DNA from: Cellulomonas xiejunii
Lineage (GTDB): Bacteria; Actinomycetota; Actinomycetes; Actinomycetales; Cellulomonadaceae
Direction of reading: 5' to 3'
Assembly (NCBI RefSeq): GCF_024508315.1
Contig: NZ_CP101987.1
Coordinates: 124,001 to 188,000, forward strand
DNA length: 64,000 bases
The notes below the pieces were generated by a model. It saw only the letters and a program-made list of their open reading frames with translations, ran no database searches and was not told the origin of the DNA. Positions 44,591-52,883 of this stretch are shown one piece after another (the stretch's first letter is position 1; each line of letters begins with the position of its first letter). The position numbers were made by a program, and so were the translations under genes.

Positions 44591-46165
44591 GTGACAGCTC
44601 GACGCACCACCACGCTCGCCGGAGCGCTCGCCGTGCTCGTGCTCGGGACGAGCGCGCTGCTCGCGCCGCCCGCCACGGCGCACGGGCCGGGCGGGAAGCC
44701 AGGTCCCGGGCACGGACCGGGGCACACCATCAACGCCGAGAGGTTCGCCCGTCAGGTCACGACGCGTGGCGTGTGGCGCCACCTCGAGGAGTTCCAGCGC
44801 ATCGCGGACCGCAACGACGGCAACCGCGCCGCGCTCACCGAGGGGTACGAGGCCAGCGCCCGGTACGTCGAGCGCACGCTGCAGCGGGCGGGGTACACGA
44901 CCACCCGCGACCCGTTCACCTTCGGGCTCGAGGTGGTCGACGCCGCGAGCCTGACGCTCGGCACCGGCGAGACGTACGTGGTCGACCAGATGCAGTACGC
45001 ACCGAGCTCGCCCGAGGGCGGTGTCACCGCGCCGGGCTCGACGCCGACCGACACCACCGGCTGCACGGCGGAGTCGTGGGCCGGGGTCGACGTGGCCGGG
45101 ACGATCGCCGTCATCAGCCGTGGGGTGTGCGCGTTCGGCGACAAGGCGGTCGTGGCCGAGGCGGCCGGCGCGGTCGGCGTCGTCGTCTACAACAACGTCG
45201 AGGAGATGCTCTACGGGACGCTCGGCGAGGGGACCGTCGTGAACGTGCCCGTCGCGGGCATGGGCCAGGCCGACGGGCTCGCCGTGGTCGAGGCGGTGGC
45301 GGCGGGTGTGCCGATCACCCTCGACACCCGGTTCCACACCGAGGAGAACGAGAGCTTCAACGTCATCGCCGAGACGCGCGCGGGTCGCGACGACAACGTC
45401 GTCATGCTCGGTGCGCACCTCGACGGCGTCGAGGAGGGCCCGGGCATGAACGACAACGGCAGCGGCTCGGCCGTGCTGCTCGAGGTCGCCGTGCAGCTCG
45501 CGAAGCAGAAGAAGCTCAACAACACGGTGCGGTTCGCGTGGTGGGGCGCCGAGGAGCTGGGGCTCATCGGCTCGACGGCGTACGTCGACGAGCTCGCGGG
45601 CCAGGAGGGTGAGCTCGACCGCATCGCCACGTACCTGAACTTCGACATGGTGGGCTCGCCCAACTACATCATCGGGGTGTACGACGCGGACGAGTCGACG
45701 TACCCCGCACCGGTCGACGTCCCCGAGGGTTCGGCGCAGACCGAGGACGTCCTGACCGGCTGGTTCGAGTCGAGGGGCCAGGCGTGGGTCGACACGGAGT
45801 TCTCAGGCCGCTCGGACTACCAGGCGTTCATCGTCAACGGTGTCCCGGCGTCCGGTCTGTTCACCGGCGCCGACGACATCAAGACCGAGGAGGAGGTCGC
45901 GCTGTTCGGCGGCACGGCGGGGATCCGTCACGACCCGAACTACCACACGGCGGACGACGACCTGGCGAACGTGAGCCGGGAGGCGATCAGCATCATGGCG
46001 CCTGCGGTCGCGTTCGCGACGGCCAGCCTCGCGACCGACACGTCGGCGATCAACGGGGTGTCGGGCCCGGGGGACCAGGGTCACCACCACGGACCGTGGA
46101 AGCCCGGCAAGGGCAAGGGGCACCGGCACGGCCAGGAGCACGGCACCTTGCAGCAGGCGTCCTGA
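44591..46165 (+). CDS. Secreted M28 aminopeptidase with PA domain
   Basis: A 524-residue exported zinc aminopeptidase. The signal peptide is TLAGALAVLVLGTSALLAPPATAHG. A PA domain is inserted at about 135-260 (DVAGTIAVISRGVCAFGDKAVVAEAAGAVGVVVYNN). The M28 core has its ligands in order: GAHLDGV, NDNGSGSAVLLE, WWGAEELGLIGS, YLNFDMVGS and HDPNYHTADDD. The tail is His/Gly/Lys-rich (QGHHHGPWKPGKGKGHRHGQEHG), which may bind metal or wall. GTG at 44591 follows GAAGGGA; the longer frame upstream is unlike a signal peptide. Confidence 0.93.
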   Translation: MTARRTTTLAGALAVLVLGTSALLAPPATAHGPGGKPGPGHGPGHTINAERFARQVTTRGVWRHLEEFQRIADRNDGNRAALTEGYEASARYVERTLQRAGYTTTRDPFTFGLEVVDAASLTLGTGETYVVDQMQYAPSSPEGGVTAPGSTPTDTTGCTAESWAGVDVAGTIAVISRGVCAFGDKAVVAEAAGAVGVVVYNNVEEMLYGTLGEGTVVNVPVAGMGQADGLAVVEAVAAGVPITLDTRFHTEENESFNVIAETRAGRDDNVVMLGAHLDGVEEGPGMNDNGSGSAVLLEVAVQLAKQKKLNNTVRFAWWGAEELGLIGSTAYVDELAGQEGELDRIATYLNFDMVGSPNYIIGVYDADESTYPAPVDVPEGSAQTEDVLTGWFESRGQAWVDTEFSGRSDYQAFIVNGVPASGLFTGADDIKTEEEVALFGGTAGIRHDPNYHTADDDLANVSREAISIMAPAVAFATASLATDTSAINGVSGPGDQGHHHGPWKPGKGKGHRHGQEHGTLQQAS

Positions 46166-46198
46166 CGACGTCACCGCAGCGCCTGAGGCGCGGATGAC

Positions 46199-46233
46199 CG
46201 GTGGCCCGGCGCCCTTCGTGGCCCGGGCCACCG
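46199..46233 (+). terminator. Hairpin terminator after the M28 peptidase gene
   Basis: CGGTGGCCCGG and CCGGGCCACCG form a perfect 11-bp stem with a 13-base loop, 34 bases after the stop codon. There is no T-run. Confidence 0.66.
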
Positions 46234-46374
46234 CCGTCCGGTGACCCTCGCAGGACCGTGCCGGCGCGGCAGGTGACGTGGTGCGTCGTCCTTGGCGTGG
46301 CCGCCCAGCCCCGCAGGAGACGGGCGACATCTTGCTCCTCTGCGCGGGTCTTGCCAACCCCTGACGTGACCTTT

Positions 46375-46404
46375 TCTTGACCCTTGGACACCGGGAGGTC
46401 AAGA
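46375..46404. repeat. TCTTGACC / GGTCAAGA inverted repeat
   Basis: Perfect 8-bp arms are separated by 14 bases in an AT-richer part of the intergenic region. The left arm contains a TTGACC -35-like hexamer, but no good -10 follows. Could be a regulator site for an unannotated transcript. Confidence 0.45.
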
Positions 46405-46555
46405 CGTGGGTCGGGGGCGGCTGTCGAATCGCCCGTTTGTGATGAAGATGTGAAGATTCTCACCCGGGCGAGACGTGGCGGCCCGTCGAGGAGCAGTATC
46501 CGAGGAGGCCGCCCAGCCTCGCGCCCAACCCGGCGCACCGCATCCGCCGATCGCG

Positions 46556-46810
46556 TCAGCCGCCGATGCGGGGGAACGGGTCGAGCGAGAACGCGACCTC
46601 GACCGGGACGTCGAAGAACGCCGCGATGCGCAGCGCGAGGTGCAGCGACGGGCTGTACTCGCCCCGCTCCAGGTAGCCGACGGTCTGGTAGTGCACGCCC
46701 AGCGCGTCTGCGAGCTCGCGCCGGCTGACGCCCCGCTCGGCACGCAGCACGGCGATGCGGTTGTGGACGGACTCGCTGCCCTGCGGACGTCGCCGCTCGT
46801 CGTCCGCCAC
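46556..46810 (-). CDS. Small XRE-family HTH regulator of the ABC operon
   Basis: An 84-residue Cro/CI-type regulator: NRIAVLRAERGVSRRELADALGVHYQTVGYLERGEYSPSLHLALRIAAFFDVPVEVAFSLDPFP. This matches the minimal regulator class (COG1476-like) often encoded with ABC exporters. The GTG at 46810 lies two bases after the permease stop, so it is the third gene of the ABC operon. It probably binds the dyad at 48593-48605 in the operon's promoter (inference). Confidence 0.87.
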   Translation of the reverse strand: MADDERRRPQGSESVHNRIAVLRAERGVSRRELADALGVHYQTVGYLERGEYSPSLHLALRIAAFFDVPVEVAFSLDPFPRIGG

Positions 46811-46811
46811 G

Positions 46812-47684
46812 TCAGCCGCGGACCAGCGACTGCAGGCGCTCCGCGAGGGCGCTCGCGGTCTGCCGCGCGGTGGACCGACGCAGCACCACCGGCGCGACGA
46901 CCAGCCCGACGACCGCCCACGCGAGCAGCACGAGGGCCGCGATCTCCGGGTGCCACGCGCCGCCGAGCTCGAGGCCCTCGGCACCCGCGGGCAGGGTCGT
47001 GGCCCGCAGCCCGTGCGCGAGCCAGTAGAGCGGGAACGCCTGCACCGGTCCGGCCGCCCAGGGCGGGATCGTCTGGGGGCCGAAGATCCCCGAGAGGAAC
47101 GCGAGCGCGACCACGGGTGCCATGACGAACAGCATGACGCGCGTGGGACGCCCGGCGAGCGCGCCGCCCACGATGCCGATCGGCAGCGTCGCGAGCGTCC
47201 CCAGCAGCAGCCAGCCGACGACGGCGACCCACCCGCCGGGCCCCTGGTGCATGGGGTCGCCCAGCAGGAAGGGCCACGGGGCCAGGATGAGCACGAGCAT
47301 GGGGACGGCGCCGAGCACCTGTCCGACGACCATCCCGACGGTGTACGTCGTGGTCCCCCGGGGCGTGGTGCGCAGGCGCAGCACCGTGCCCTCCTCGACC
47401 TCGGTGGACAGCGCGAACGCGGGCCCCATGACCATGCCGAACAGGATGGTCGCGGCCAGGATCCCGGGCAGCGCGAGGTCGGGCAGGGTGAGGCCGCCGC
47501 TGCCGGGGATCACCGAGTCCCGCTGGGTGACCAGGTAGACGAGGATCCCGACGCCGATGATCACGTTCCACCCCGTGTCCTCGGGGCTGCGCAGCATGTG
47601 CCGGAACTCGGTGAGGCCGCGGCGCAGGCCGAGGCGGACGGCCCCGGCGAGCGGCGACGGTGCGGGGTCGGCGGGCGTGCTCAT
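46812..47684 (-). CDS. ABC-2 type transporter permease
   Basis: A 290-residue six-TM permease. The N-terminal amphipathic stretch GLRRGLTEFRHMLRSPEDTGWNVIIGVGIL and FALSTEVEEGTVLRLRTTPRG (the ABC-2 coupling region) are typical of exporters of drugs, peptides or lipids. It overlaps the ATPase gene by four bases and precedes the HTH gene, making a compact three-gene exporter operon. Substrate unknown. Confidence 0.9.
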   Translation of the reverse strand: MSTPADPAPSPLAGAVRLGLRRGLTEFRHMLRSPEDTGWNVIIGVGILVYLVTQRDSVIPGSGGLTLPDLALPGILAATILFGMVMGPAFALSTEVEEGTVLRLRTTPRGTTTYTVGMVVGQVLGAVPMLVLILAPWPFLLGDPMHQGPGGWVAVVGWLLLGTLATLPIGIVGGALAGRPTRVMLFVMAPVVALAFLSGIFGPQTIPPWAAGPVQAFPLYWLAHGLRATTLPAGAEGLELGGAWHPEIAALVLLAWAVVGLVVAPVVLRRSTARQTASALAERLQSLVRG

Positions 47685-48589
47685 CGCGTGGCCTCCATCT
47701 CGGCACGGGCGTCGGTCTCGTGGCGCCGGACGATCTCGAGATAGGCGTCCTCGAGGCTGGCGCGCACGACCTCCAGGTCGTCGACGTCGCCCGTAGCCAG
47801 CAGCTCGCGCGTGAAGGCGACGGGGTCGTGCGTGCTGTGCACGTGGCGCGTGCCGCCGGCGGTCCAGCGGACCTCGGACGGCCCGGCGACGTCGCGCGCG
47901 ACGGCCTCCGGGCTGCCGGTGGCCACGATGTGCCCGCCCGCGAGCAGGAGGATGCGGTCGGCGACGGTCTCGGCCTCGGCGAGGTCGTGCGTCGTGAGCA
48001 GGACGGCCGTGCCGTCATGGTCGACCACCTCGTGGACCAGCTCGTGGAACTCGCGGCGCGCGGCCGGGTCCAGGCCTGCGGTCGGTTCGTCCAGGACGAG
48101 AAGGTCCGGCCGGCCGACGAGCCCGACGGCGACGTCGAAGCGACGGCGTTGACCACCGGACAGGGTGGACATGCGCTGGTGGGCGGCGTCGGTGAGCCCG
48201 ACGCGCGCGAGGAGGTCGTCGACGTCGCGCGGACGCGTCGTGCCGGGCGTCGAGTAGGGACGGTAGGCGTCGCCGAGCTGTCCGAGCAGCTCGCGGACGC
48301 GCCAGCGCCGGTGGTCGCGCCACGACTGCAGGACGACGCCGATCCGGGCCCGCCACGCGTCGTCGCCGCGCTCCGGGTCCACGCCCAGCACCCGGACGTC
48401 GCCCGCGTCGCGGCGGCGGAAGCCCTCGATGATCTCGACGGTCGTCGTCTTCCCCGCGCCGTTGGGCCCCAGCAGGGCTACGACCTCGCCGGGCGCGACG
48501 TCGAACCCGACGTCGTCGAGGACGGTGCGCTCGCCGTACGCCATGCAGAGGCCCTCGACGTGCACCGCGGTGTTCTCGATCCGGTCCAT
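47681..48589 (-). CDS. ABC transporter ATP-binding protein
   Basis: A 302-residue ATPase with Walker A LLGPNGAGKTTT, Q-loop VLQSWRDH, signature STLSGGQRRRFDVAVGL, Walker B LLVLDEPTAGLD and the H-loop LTTHDLAEAE. A C-terminal extension of about 80 residues is typical of ABC-2 drug/antibiotic exporters. No Shine-Dalgarno sequence precedes the ATG; the bases upstream are an AT-rich dyad, so the message may be leaderless. Confidence 0.93.
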   Translation of the reverse strand: MDRIENTAVHVEGLCMAYGERTVLDDVGFDVAPGEVVALLGPNGAGKTTTVEIIEGFRRRDAGDVRVLGVDPERGDDAWRARIGVVLQSWRDHRRWRVRELLGQLGDAYRPYSTPGTTRPRDVDDLLARVGLTDAAHQRMSTLSGGQRRRFDVAVGLVGRPDLLVLDEPTAGLDPAARREFHELVHEVVDHDGTAVLLTTHDLAEAETVADRILLLAGGHIVATGSPEAVARDVAGPSEVRWTAGGTRHVHSTHDPVAFTRELLATGDVDDLEVVRASLEDAYLEIVRRHETDARAEMEATR

Positions 48590-48592
48590 ATA

Positions 48593-48605
48593 GTAGGTGT
48601 ACTAC
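48593..48605. promoter_or_regulatory. Dyad abutting the ABC operon start codon
   Basis: GTAG-GTGTA-CTAC lies only three bases upstream of the ATPase ATG, in an AT-rich segment (48587-48610) unlike its surroundings. It occupies the space where an SD would be and overlaps plausible -10 sequences on the minus strand. A bound regulator, most simply the operon's own HTH protein, would block transcription. Confidence 0.6.
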
Positions 48606-48651
48606 ATATCATCGCAGTCACGCTACGGTCACGGGCGATTTGCGCCCGGCG

Positions 48652-49032
48652 TCAGGGGAGCGGCGAGCTGATCACCCACCGGTGCCCGAAGGGGTCGACG
48701 AGCCACCCTCGCCTCTCGTCACCCTGGTCCTCGGGCTCCCGGTCGGCGGTCGCGCCCGCGGTCACGGCCCGCACGTACGTCGCGTCGACGTCCGCGACGT
48801 CCAGAGCGACCGCCGCCGTCGCGTGCCCCACGCTGCGGGGTGCCCACGCGCCGTACTCGTGCGCCTCGTCCGACAGGTAGAGCGGTGCTCCGTCGATGGT
48901 GAGCGCGGCGAACCCGATGCGACCGCCCTCCTCGTACCGCTCACCGGTCTCGACCGCACCGAACGCCGCTGCGTAGAACTCGATGGCCGCGCGGCCGTCG
49001 TGGACGGTGAGGTAGGGCGTGAGGCTGGTCAT
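48652..49032 (-). CDS. VOC-family (glyoxalase/bleomycin-resistance fold) protein
   Basis: A 126-residue VOC protein of the PhnB-like type: LTPYLTVHDGRAAIEFYAAAFGAVETGERYEEGGRIGFAALTIDGAPLYLSDEA ... VDPFGHRWVISSP. The RW/FGHRW ending and the DPFGH motif are characteristic. The function of this subgroup is unknown. It starts 6 bases after the end of the damaged VOC gene upstream, so the two were an operon. Confidence 0.87.
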   Translation of the reverse strand: MTSLTPYLTVHDGRAAIEFYAAAFGAVETGERYEEGGRIGFAALTIDGAPLYLSDEAHEYGAWAPRSVGHATAAVALDVADVDATYVRAVTAGATADREPEDQGDERRGWLVDPFGHRWVISSPLP

Positions 49033-49038
49033 GGGTGA

Positions 49039-49466
49039 TCAGCCCTGTCCGGGACCCGCGACGTTGACCATCCACCCCACGCCGAACCTGTCGGTGCACA
49101 TCCCGAACTCGTCGCCCCACGGCGCGACCTCCATCGGGACGCCCGGGGTGCCCCCCTCGGAGAGCCGCGCGACACGGTCCGCAGGGCCTCGGCGTCCTGC
49201 GGACCGCCGAACAGCGCGACGGACGCCGACGACTCGTCCGGCACCGGCATGCCCACCGGCGTGTCCGACGCCATGAGCAGGCCGCCGCCGGCGGGCAGCT
49301 CCAGCTGCGAGTGCATGATCTTGCCCGCGTCGGCGGGGTCCTGCGCCATGCCGAACTCCTCGAACGTGCTGAACACCGGCTGCGCCCCGAAGACGTCGCC
49401 GTAGAACTCCATGGCGGCGCGCGCCTGGTCACGGAACCCGAGGTACGGGCTGATGCGGGCGGTCAT
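49039..49466 (-). pseudogene. VOC-family protein with a single-base frameshift
   Basis: The N-terminal two thirds (MTARISPYLGFRDQARAAMEFYGDVFGA ... SASVALFGGPQDAEAL) are a PhnB-like VOC protein. At about 49183 the frame breaks. The -1 neighbouring frame then continues with ADRVARLSEGGTPGVPMEVAPW ... FGVGWMVNVAGPGQG and its own stop at 49039. Adding one base after 'gccct' rejoins the family sequence (EAL-ADRVARLSEGG). Without it the protein reads into unrelated residues. Either a recent inactivation or an assembly error. Confidence 0.8.
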
Positions 49467-49622
49467 GGCTGCTCCAGGTGGTCGCGGGGCCGTTGCGGGC
49501 TGACAGACGTACCGACCGGTGGCACCGCGCCGACTCATCGGCCGGGCCGGCATCGCGCGCAGTGGTGCACGTGCGAGGTGTCGACGCCGGTCCCTGTCGC
49601 CCGAGGGTGGTAGGACGGGTGC

Positions 49623-51734
49623 ATGACCACTCCACCTCCCGGCGGCGACACCCCGGCCGCCACGCCGTTCCACGACCTCGACGCCTACGTCGCGCTGCCG
49701 CGCCTGTCGGGCCTCGTGCTCTCGCCCGACGGGACCCGCCTCGTGACGGCCGTCCAGACCCTCGACCGCAAGCGCACCGCCTACGTCACGGCGCTGTGGG
49801 AGGTCGACCCCACCGGTGAGCGCCCGGCGCGCCGCCTGACGCGGTCGGCCAAGAGCGAGGCGTCGGCGGCCTTCACGCCCGCGGGTGACCTGCTGTTCAC
49901 GAGCGCCCGCCCCGACCCCGACGCCCAGGATCCCGACGACGAGCCGGCGCCCGCGCTGTGGCTGCTGCCTGCCGACGGGGCCGAGGCCCGCGTCGTCGCG
50001 GACCGCGGCGCCGGTCTCGGGGGAGTGCAGGTCGCGACCGACGCGCCCACGGTCCTCGTCGTGTCCGACGTCCTGCCCTCGGCGAGCGACCCGGCCGACG
50101 ACGACCGCCGCCGCAAGGAGCGCAAGGACGCCAAGGTGTCCGCGATCCTGCACACCGGCTACCCGGTGCGCTACTGGGACCACGACCTGGGTCCGGGCTT
50201 CCCGCACGTGTTCGTCGCCACGGTCGGCACCGACGTCGCCGCTCCGCGCGCTGGCGAGCGGGACCCGCGGCTCGACCTGGCGGACGTCACACCCGGGGCG
50301 CGGATCGAGCTGGTCGAGCAGTCACCCGCCCTCAGCCCGGACGGCAGCACCGTCGTCGCGCCGTGGAACCGTGCGGGCGTGCGCGGTGAGATGCGCACGC
50401 ACCTGGTCGCGATCGACGTCGCGAGCGGTGAGCGCCGGGTCCTCGTCGACGACGAGGCCGCCGACATCGGCCACCCTGTCGTCTCGCCCGACGGGCAGTG
50501 GGTCGCCTACGCGCGCGAGACGCTGTCGACGCCGCACGTCGCGCCCGCCGTCGAGCTGTGGGTCGTACCGCTGGCGGGCGGCGAGCCGCAGCGCCTGGCC
50601 ACCGGGTGGGACCGCTGGCCGACGAGCCCGGTGTGGCTGCCCACGTCCGATGCGCTGCTGGTCGTCGCCGACGACGACGGCCGCGCCCCGGTGTTCCACG
50701 TGGAACTGAACGGCGCCACGGTCACGCGGGTGACCAGCGACGACGCGGCGTTCTCGGACGTGCGGGTCAGCCCCGACGGTCGGACCGCCTACGCCCTGCG
50801 CGCGTCGTACGAGGCGCCGGCCCACCCGGTCCGGATCGACCTCGCGGCCGCGCTCGCGGGGGGACCCGTCGCGGCCGAGCCGCTGCCGTCCCCGGCTGCC
50901 GACATCCCGCTGCCCGGCCGGCTCGACGAGGTCGTCACGACGGCTCCGGACGGCACCCGCGTGCGCGCCTGGCTGGCACTGCCTGACGGCGCCGGGCCGG
51001 ACGCCAAGGCGCCGCTGCTGCTGTGGATCCACGGCGGTCCGCTCGGCTCCTGGAACGCGTGGTCCTGGCGCTGGAACCCGTGGCTGCTCGTCGCGCAGGG
51101 CTACGCCGTCCTGCTGCCCGACCCCGCGTTGTCCACCGGCTACGGGCAGGACTTCGTCCAGCGCGGCTGGGGCGCGTGGGGCGCCGCGCCCTACACCGAC
51201 CTGCTGGCCGCGACCGACGCCGCGCTCGAGCGGGACGACGTGGACCCGGAGCGCACGGCCGCGATGGGCGGGTCGTTCGGCGGCTACATGGCCAACTGGG
51301 TCGCCGGGCACACCGACCGGTTCCGCGCGATCGTCACGCACGCGAGCCTGTGGGCTCTCGACCAGTTCGGTCCCACGACGGACGCGTCATACTACTGGCA
51401 GCGCGAGATGACGCCGGAGATGGCGCTGGAGAATTCGCCGCACCGGTTCGTCGGCGACATCGTCACCCCGATGCTCGTCATCCACGGGGACAAGGACTAC
51501 CGCGTGCCGATCGGCGAGGGGCTGCGCCTCTGGTACGAGCTGCTGTCCGCGTCCGGCCTGCCCGCCGACGAGAACGGCCGTACCCCGCACCGGTTCCTCT
51601 ACTACCCGGACGAGAACCACTGGGTGCTCCAGCCGCAGCACGCGAAGGTCTGGTACGGCACGGTCCAGGCGTTCCTGGCCGAGCACGTCCTGGGCGCAGG
51701 TGACGACGTCGCCTACCCGGAGCTGCTGGGCTGA
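49623..51734 (+). CDS. S9-family prolyl oligopeptidase/acylaminoacyl peptidase
   Basis: A 703-residue serine peptidase without signal peptide. Residues 15-420 form a beta-propeller (repeated LSPDGTRL, VVSPDGQWVAYARE, VRVSPDGRTAYALR motifs). The alpha/beta-hydrolase follows with LLLWIHGGPLGSW, nucleophile elbow GGSFGGY near residue 551, Asp in HGDKDYRVP near 622, and His in DENHW near 665. These match the DPP/acylaminoacyl peptidase branch, which trims short peptides. Confidence 0.94.
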   Translation: MTTPPPGGDTPAATPFHDLDAYVALPRLSGLVLSPDGTRLVTAVQTLDRKRTAYVTALWEVDPTGERPARRLTRSAKSEASAAFTPAGDLLFTSARPDPDAQDPDDEPAPALWLLPADGAEARVVADRGAGLGGVQVATDAPTVLVVSDVLPSASDPADDDRRRKERKDAKVSAILHTGYPVRYWDHDLGPGFPHVFVATVGTDVAAPRAGERDPRLDLADVTPGARIELVEQSPALSPDGSTVVAPWNRAGVRGEMRTHLVAIDVASGERRVLVDDEAADIGHPVVSPDGQWVAYARETLSTPHVAPAVELWVVPLAGGEPQRLATGWDRWPTSPVWLPTSDALLVVADDDGRAPVFHVELNGATVTRVTSDDAAFSDVRVSPDGRTAYALRASYEAPAHPVRIDLAAALAGGPVAAEPLPSPAADIPLPGRLDEVVTTAPDGTRVRAWLALPDGAGPDAKAPLLLWIHGGPLGSWNAWSWRWNPWLLVAQGYAVLLPDPALSTGYGQDFVQRGWGAWGAAPYTDLLAATDAALERDDVDPERTAAMGGSFGGYMANWVAGHTDRFRAIVTHASLWALDQFGPTTDASYYWQREMTPEMALENSPHRFVGDIVTPMLVIHGDKDYRVPIGEGLRLWYELLSASGLPADENGRTPHRFLYYPDENHWVLQPQHAKVWYGTVQAFLAEHVLGAGDDVAYPELLG

Positions 51735-51735
51735 C

Positions 51736-51778
51736 GCCCGGCCCGGTGCAGGTCGGTGGTCACCGGCCTGCGCCGGGC
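51736..51778. terminator. Long hairpin between convergent S9 peptidase and membrane protein genes
   Basis: Nested stems GCCCGG/CCGGGC, GCAGG/CCTGC and CGGTG/CACCG form one extended imperfect hairpin just after the S9 stop. It overlaps the last codons of the opposite-strand gene. Suits a bidirectional terminator. Confidence 0.66.
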
Positions 51779-52653
51779 AGGTCCGCGTCGGCGACGTCCG
51801 CATCAGTGACGTCCGCGTCGGTGACGTCCGCGTCGGTGATGTCCGCGTCGGTGATGTCTGCGTCGGTGACGGGCAGGGCGGGGTAGGTGACCGGCAGGGC
51901 GGGGTACGCGATGGGCGGGTCCGCGTCGGTGATGGGGAGGTCTGCGTCGGCCACGGGTGTCGACGGTCTTCGGCGGGTGTTGTCCTTGCGGGCGGCGCCC
52001 TCCCGGGTGTTGCTCTTGCGGGCGGCGCCCTTGTGGGTTCTCGCCAGGGCGAGCAGTCCGTAGAACCCACCGGTCCCGAGCACCAGCAGCACCACCCCGA
52101 CCAGCCTCGGGCCGAGGACGGCCAGGGCGAACCCGACACCGAAGACGACGCCCACCACGGCGCCGCGCCAGCCGAACAGCGCGATTCCTCCGGCGACCGC
52201 GGCGACGAGGATGCTCAGCAGGATCGAGCCCACGACGAGGATCAGGATGCCCGCGGCGGAACCCCCGCCCTCGTCGGGCAGGAAGTCCATGACCGGAGAG
52301 AGTCCCATGGTGAACAGGCCGAGACTCAGCAGGCCGAAGGCGGCCGTGCCGGCCACGGTGACGGGCGTGGAGTACTTGCCGCCGTAGAAGCGGCCGCTCT
52401 CGCCGTCGACCCACTGCTCGACGGCGAGGTGCGCGCACCAGAACCCGAAGGGGCCGAAGAGCCCGAAGAACAGCAACAGGAATCCGGCCTCGCCCTGCGG
52501 CGTGTCACCGGGCACGTCGGCCATCGCGTCCGCGACGCCCAGCAGCACGAACCCCACGACCCCCGCTGGGACGCACAGCGCGAAACCGGTGCGGGTGATC
52601 GCCTGCAACACGCGGCGACCTGCGGGGACGGCGTTCTTCGCGGGTCGGCGCAC
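51760..52653 (-). CDS. Membrane protein with repetitive acidic C-terminal tail
   Basis: A 297-residue protein with GTG start. Five or six TM helices fill residues 20-205. The charged tail contains two 10-residue repeats (GAARKSNTRE / GAARKDNTRR), two YPALPVT units, and a run of ITDAD / VTDAD units encoded by 15-bp tandem repeats. I recognise no family for the membrane part. Repeat number is likely variable between strains. The tail's side of the membrane cannot be fixed from sequence. Confidence 0.72.
   Translation of the reverse strand: MRRPAKNAVPAGRRVLQAITRTGFALCVPAGVVGFVLLGVADAMADVPGDTPQGEAGFLLLFFGLFGPFGFWCAHLAVEQWVDGESGRFYGGKYSTPVTVAGTAAFGLLSLGLFTMGLSPVMDFLPDEGGGSAAGILILVVGSILLSILVAAVAGGIALFGWRGAVVGVVFGVGFALAVLGPRLVGVVLLVLGTGGFYGLLALARTHKGAARKSNTREGAARKDNTRRRPSTPVADADLPITDADPPIAYPALPVTYPALPVTDADITDADITDADVTDADVTDADVADADLPGAGR
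51781..51870. repeat. Six 15-bp tandem repeats encoding TDADV/I units
   Basis: Near-identical units of GTCCGCGTCGGTGAY start at 51781, 51796, 51811, 51826, 51841 and 51856. They encode the acidic TDAD repeats on the minus strand. Neighbouring 22-24-bp (51871-51915) and 30-bp (about 51979-52039) repeats in the same gene show wider slippage. Confidence 0.85.
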
Positions 52654-52853
52654 GGCGAGAGGCTAGCGGGTCCGGAAGCGGGGTTTCTGCCCGATCCATC
52701 GCGATCTGGTCGCTGCTGCGCCGCCGCCACGTGCGCCCGGCGCCGGTGTCTGCCGCCCGTCGGACTCCTGCCGCGCGCGCCGACTCCCGCGGACTCCCAC
52801 GGACCCCCGACGGCGCCACACCCTTGCGCATCGAGCACATCTGCGATCTGATC

Positions 52854-52868
52854 TAGGTAAGAAACCTA
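52854..52868. promoter_or_regulatory. TAGGT-N5-ACCTA dyad before the HAAS/PadR operon
   Basis: TAGGTAAGAAACCTA is a perfect 5-bp inverted repeat, followed at once by a second palindrome CCTATAGG (52869-52876) that runs into the SD. AT-rich for the region and placed at the promoter/RBS. Probable autoregulatory site for the PadR protein encoded second in the operon (inference). Confidence 0.58.
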
Positions 52869-52883
52869 CCTATAGGAGTCGCT

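Larger units (their letters stand above)
46166..46555. other. Gene-free 390-bp region between convergent genes
   Basis: No gene is supported here. The M28 gene ends on the left and the small HTH gene ends on the right. It holds the hairpin at 46199-46233 and the dyad at 46375-46404. A relatively AT-rich stretch (about 46360-46465, with 'gtttgtgatgaagatgtg') could contain a promoter for an unannotated RNA, but nothing firmer can be said. Confidence 0.5.
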
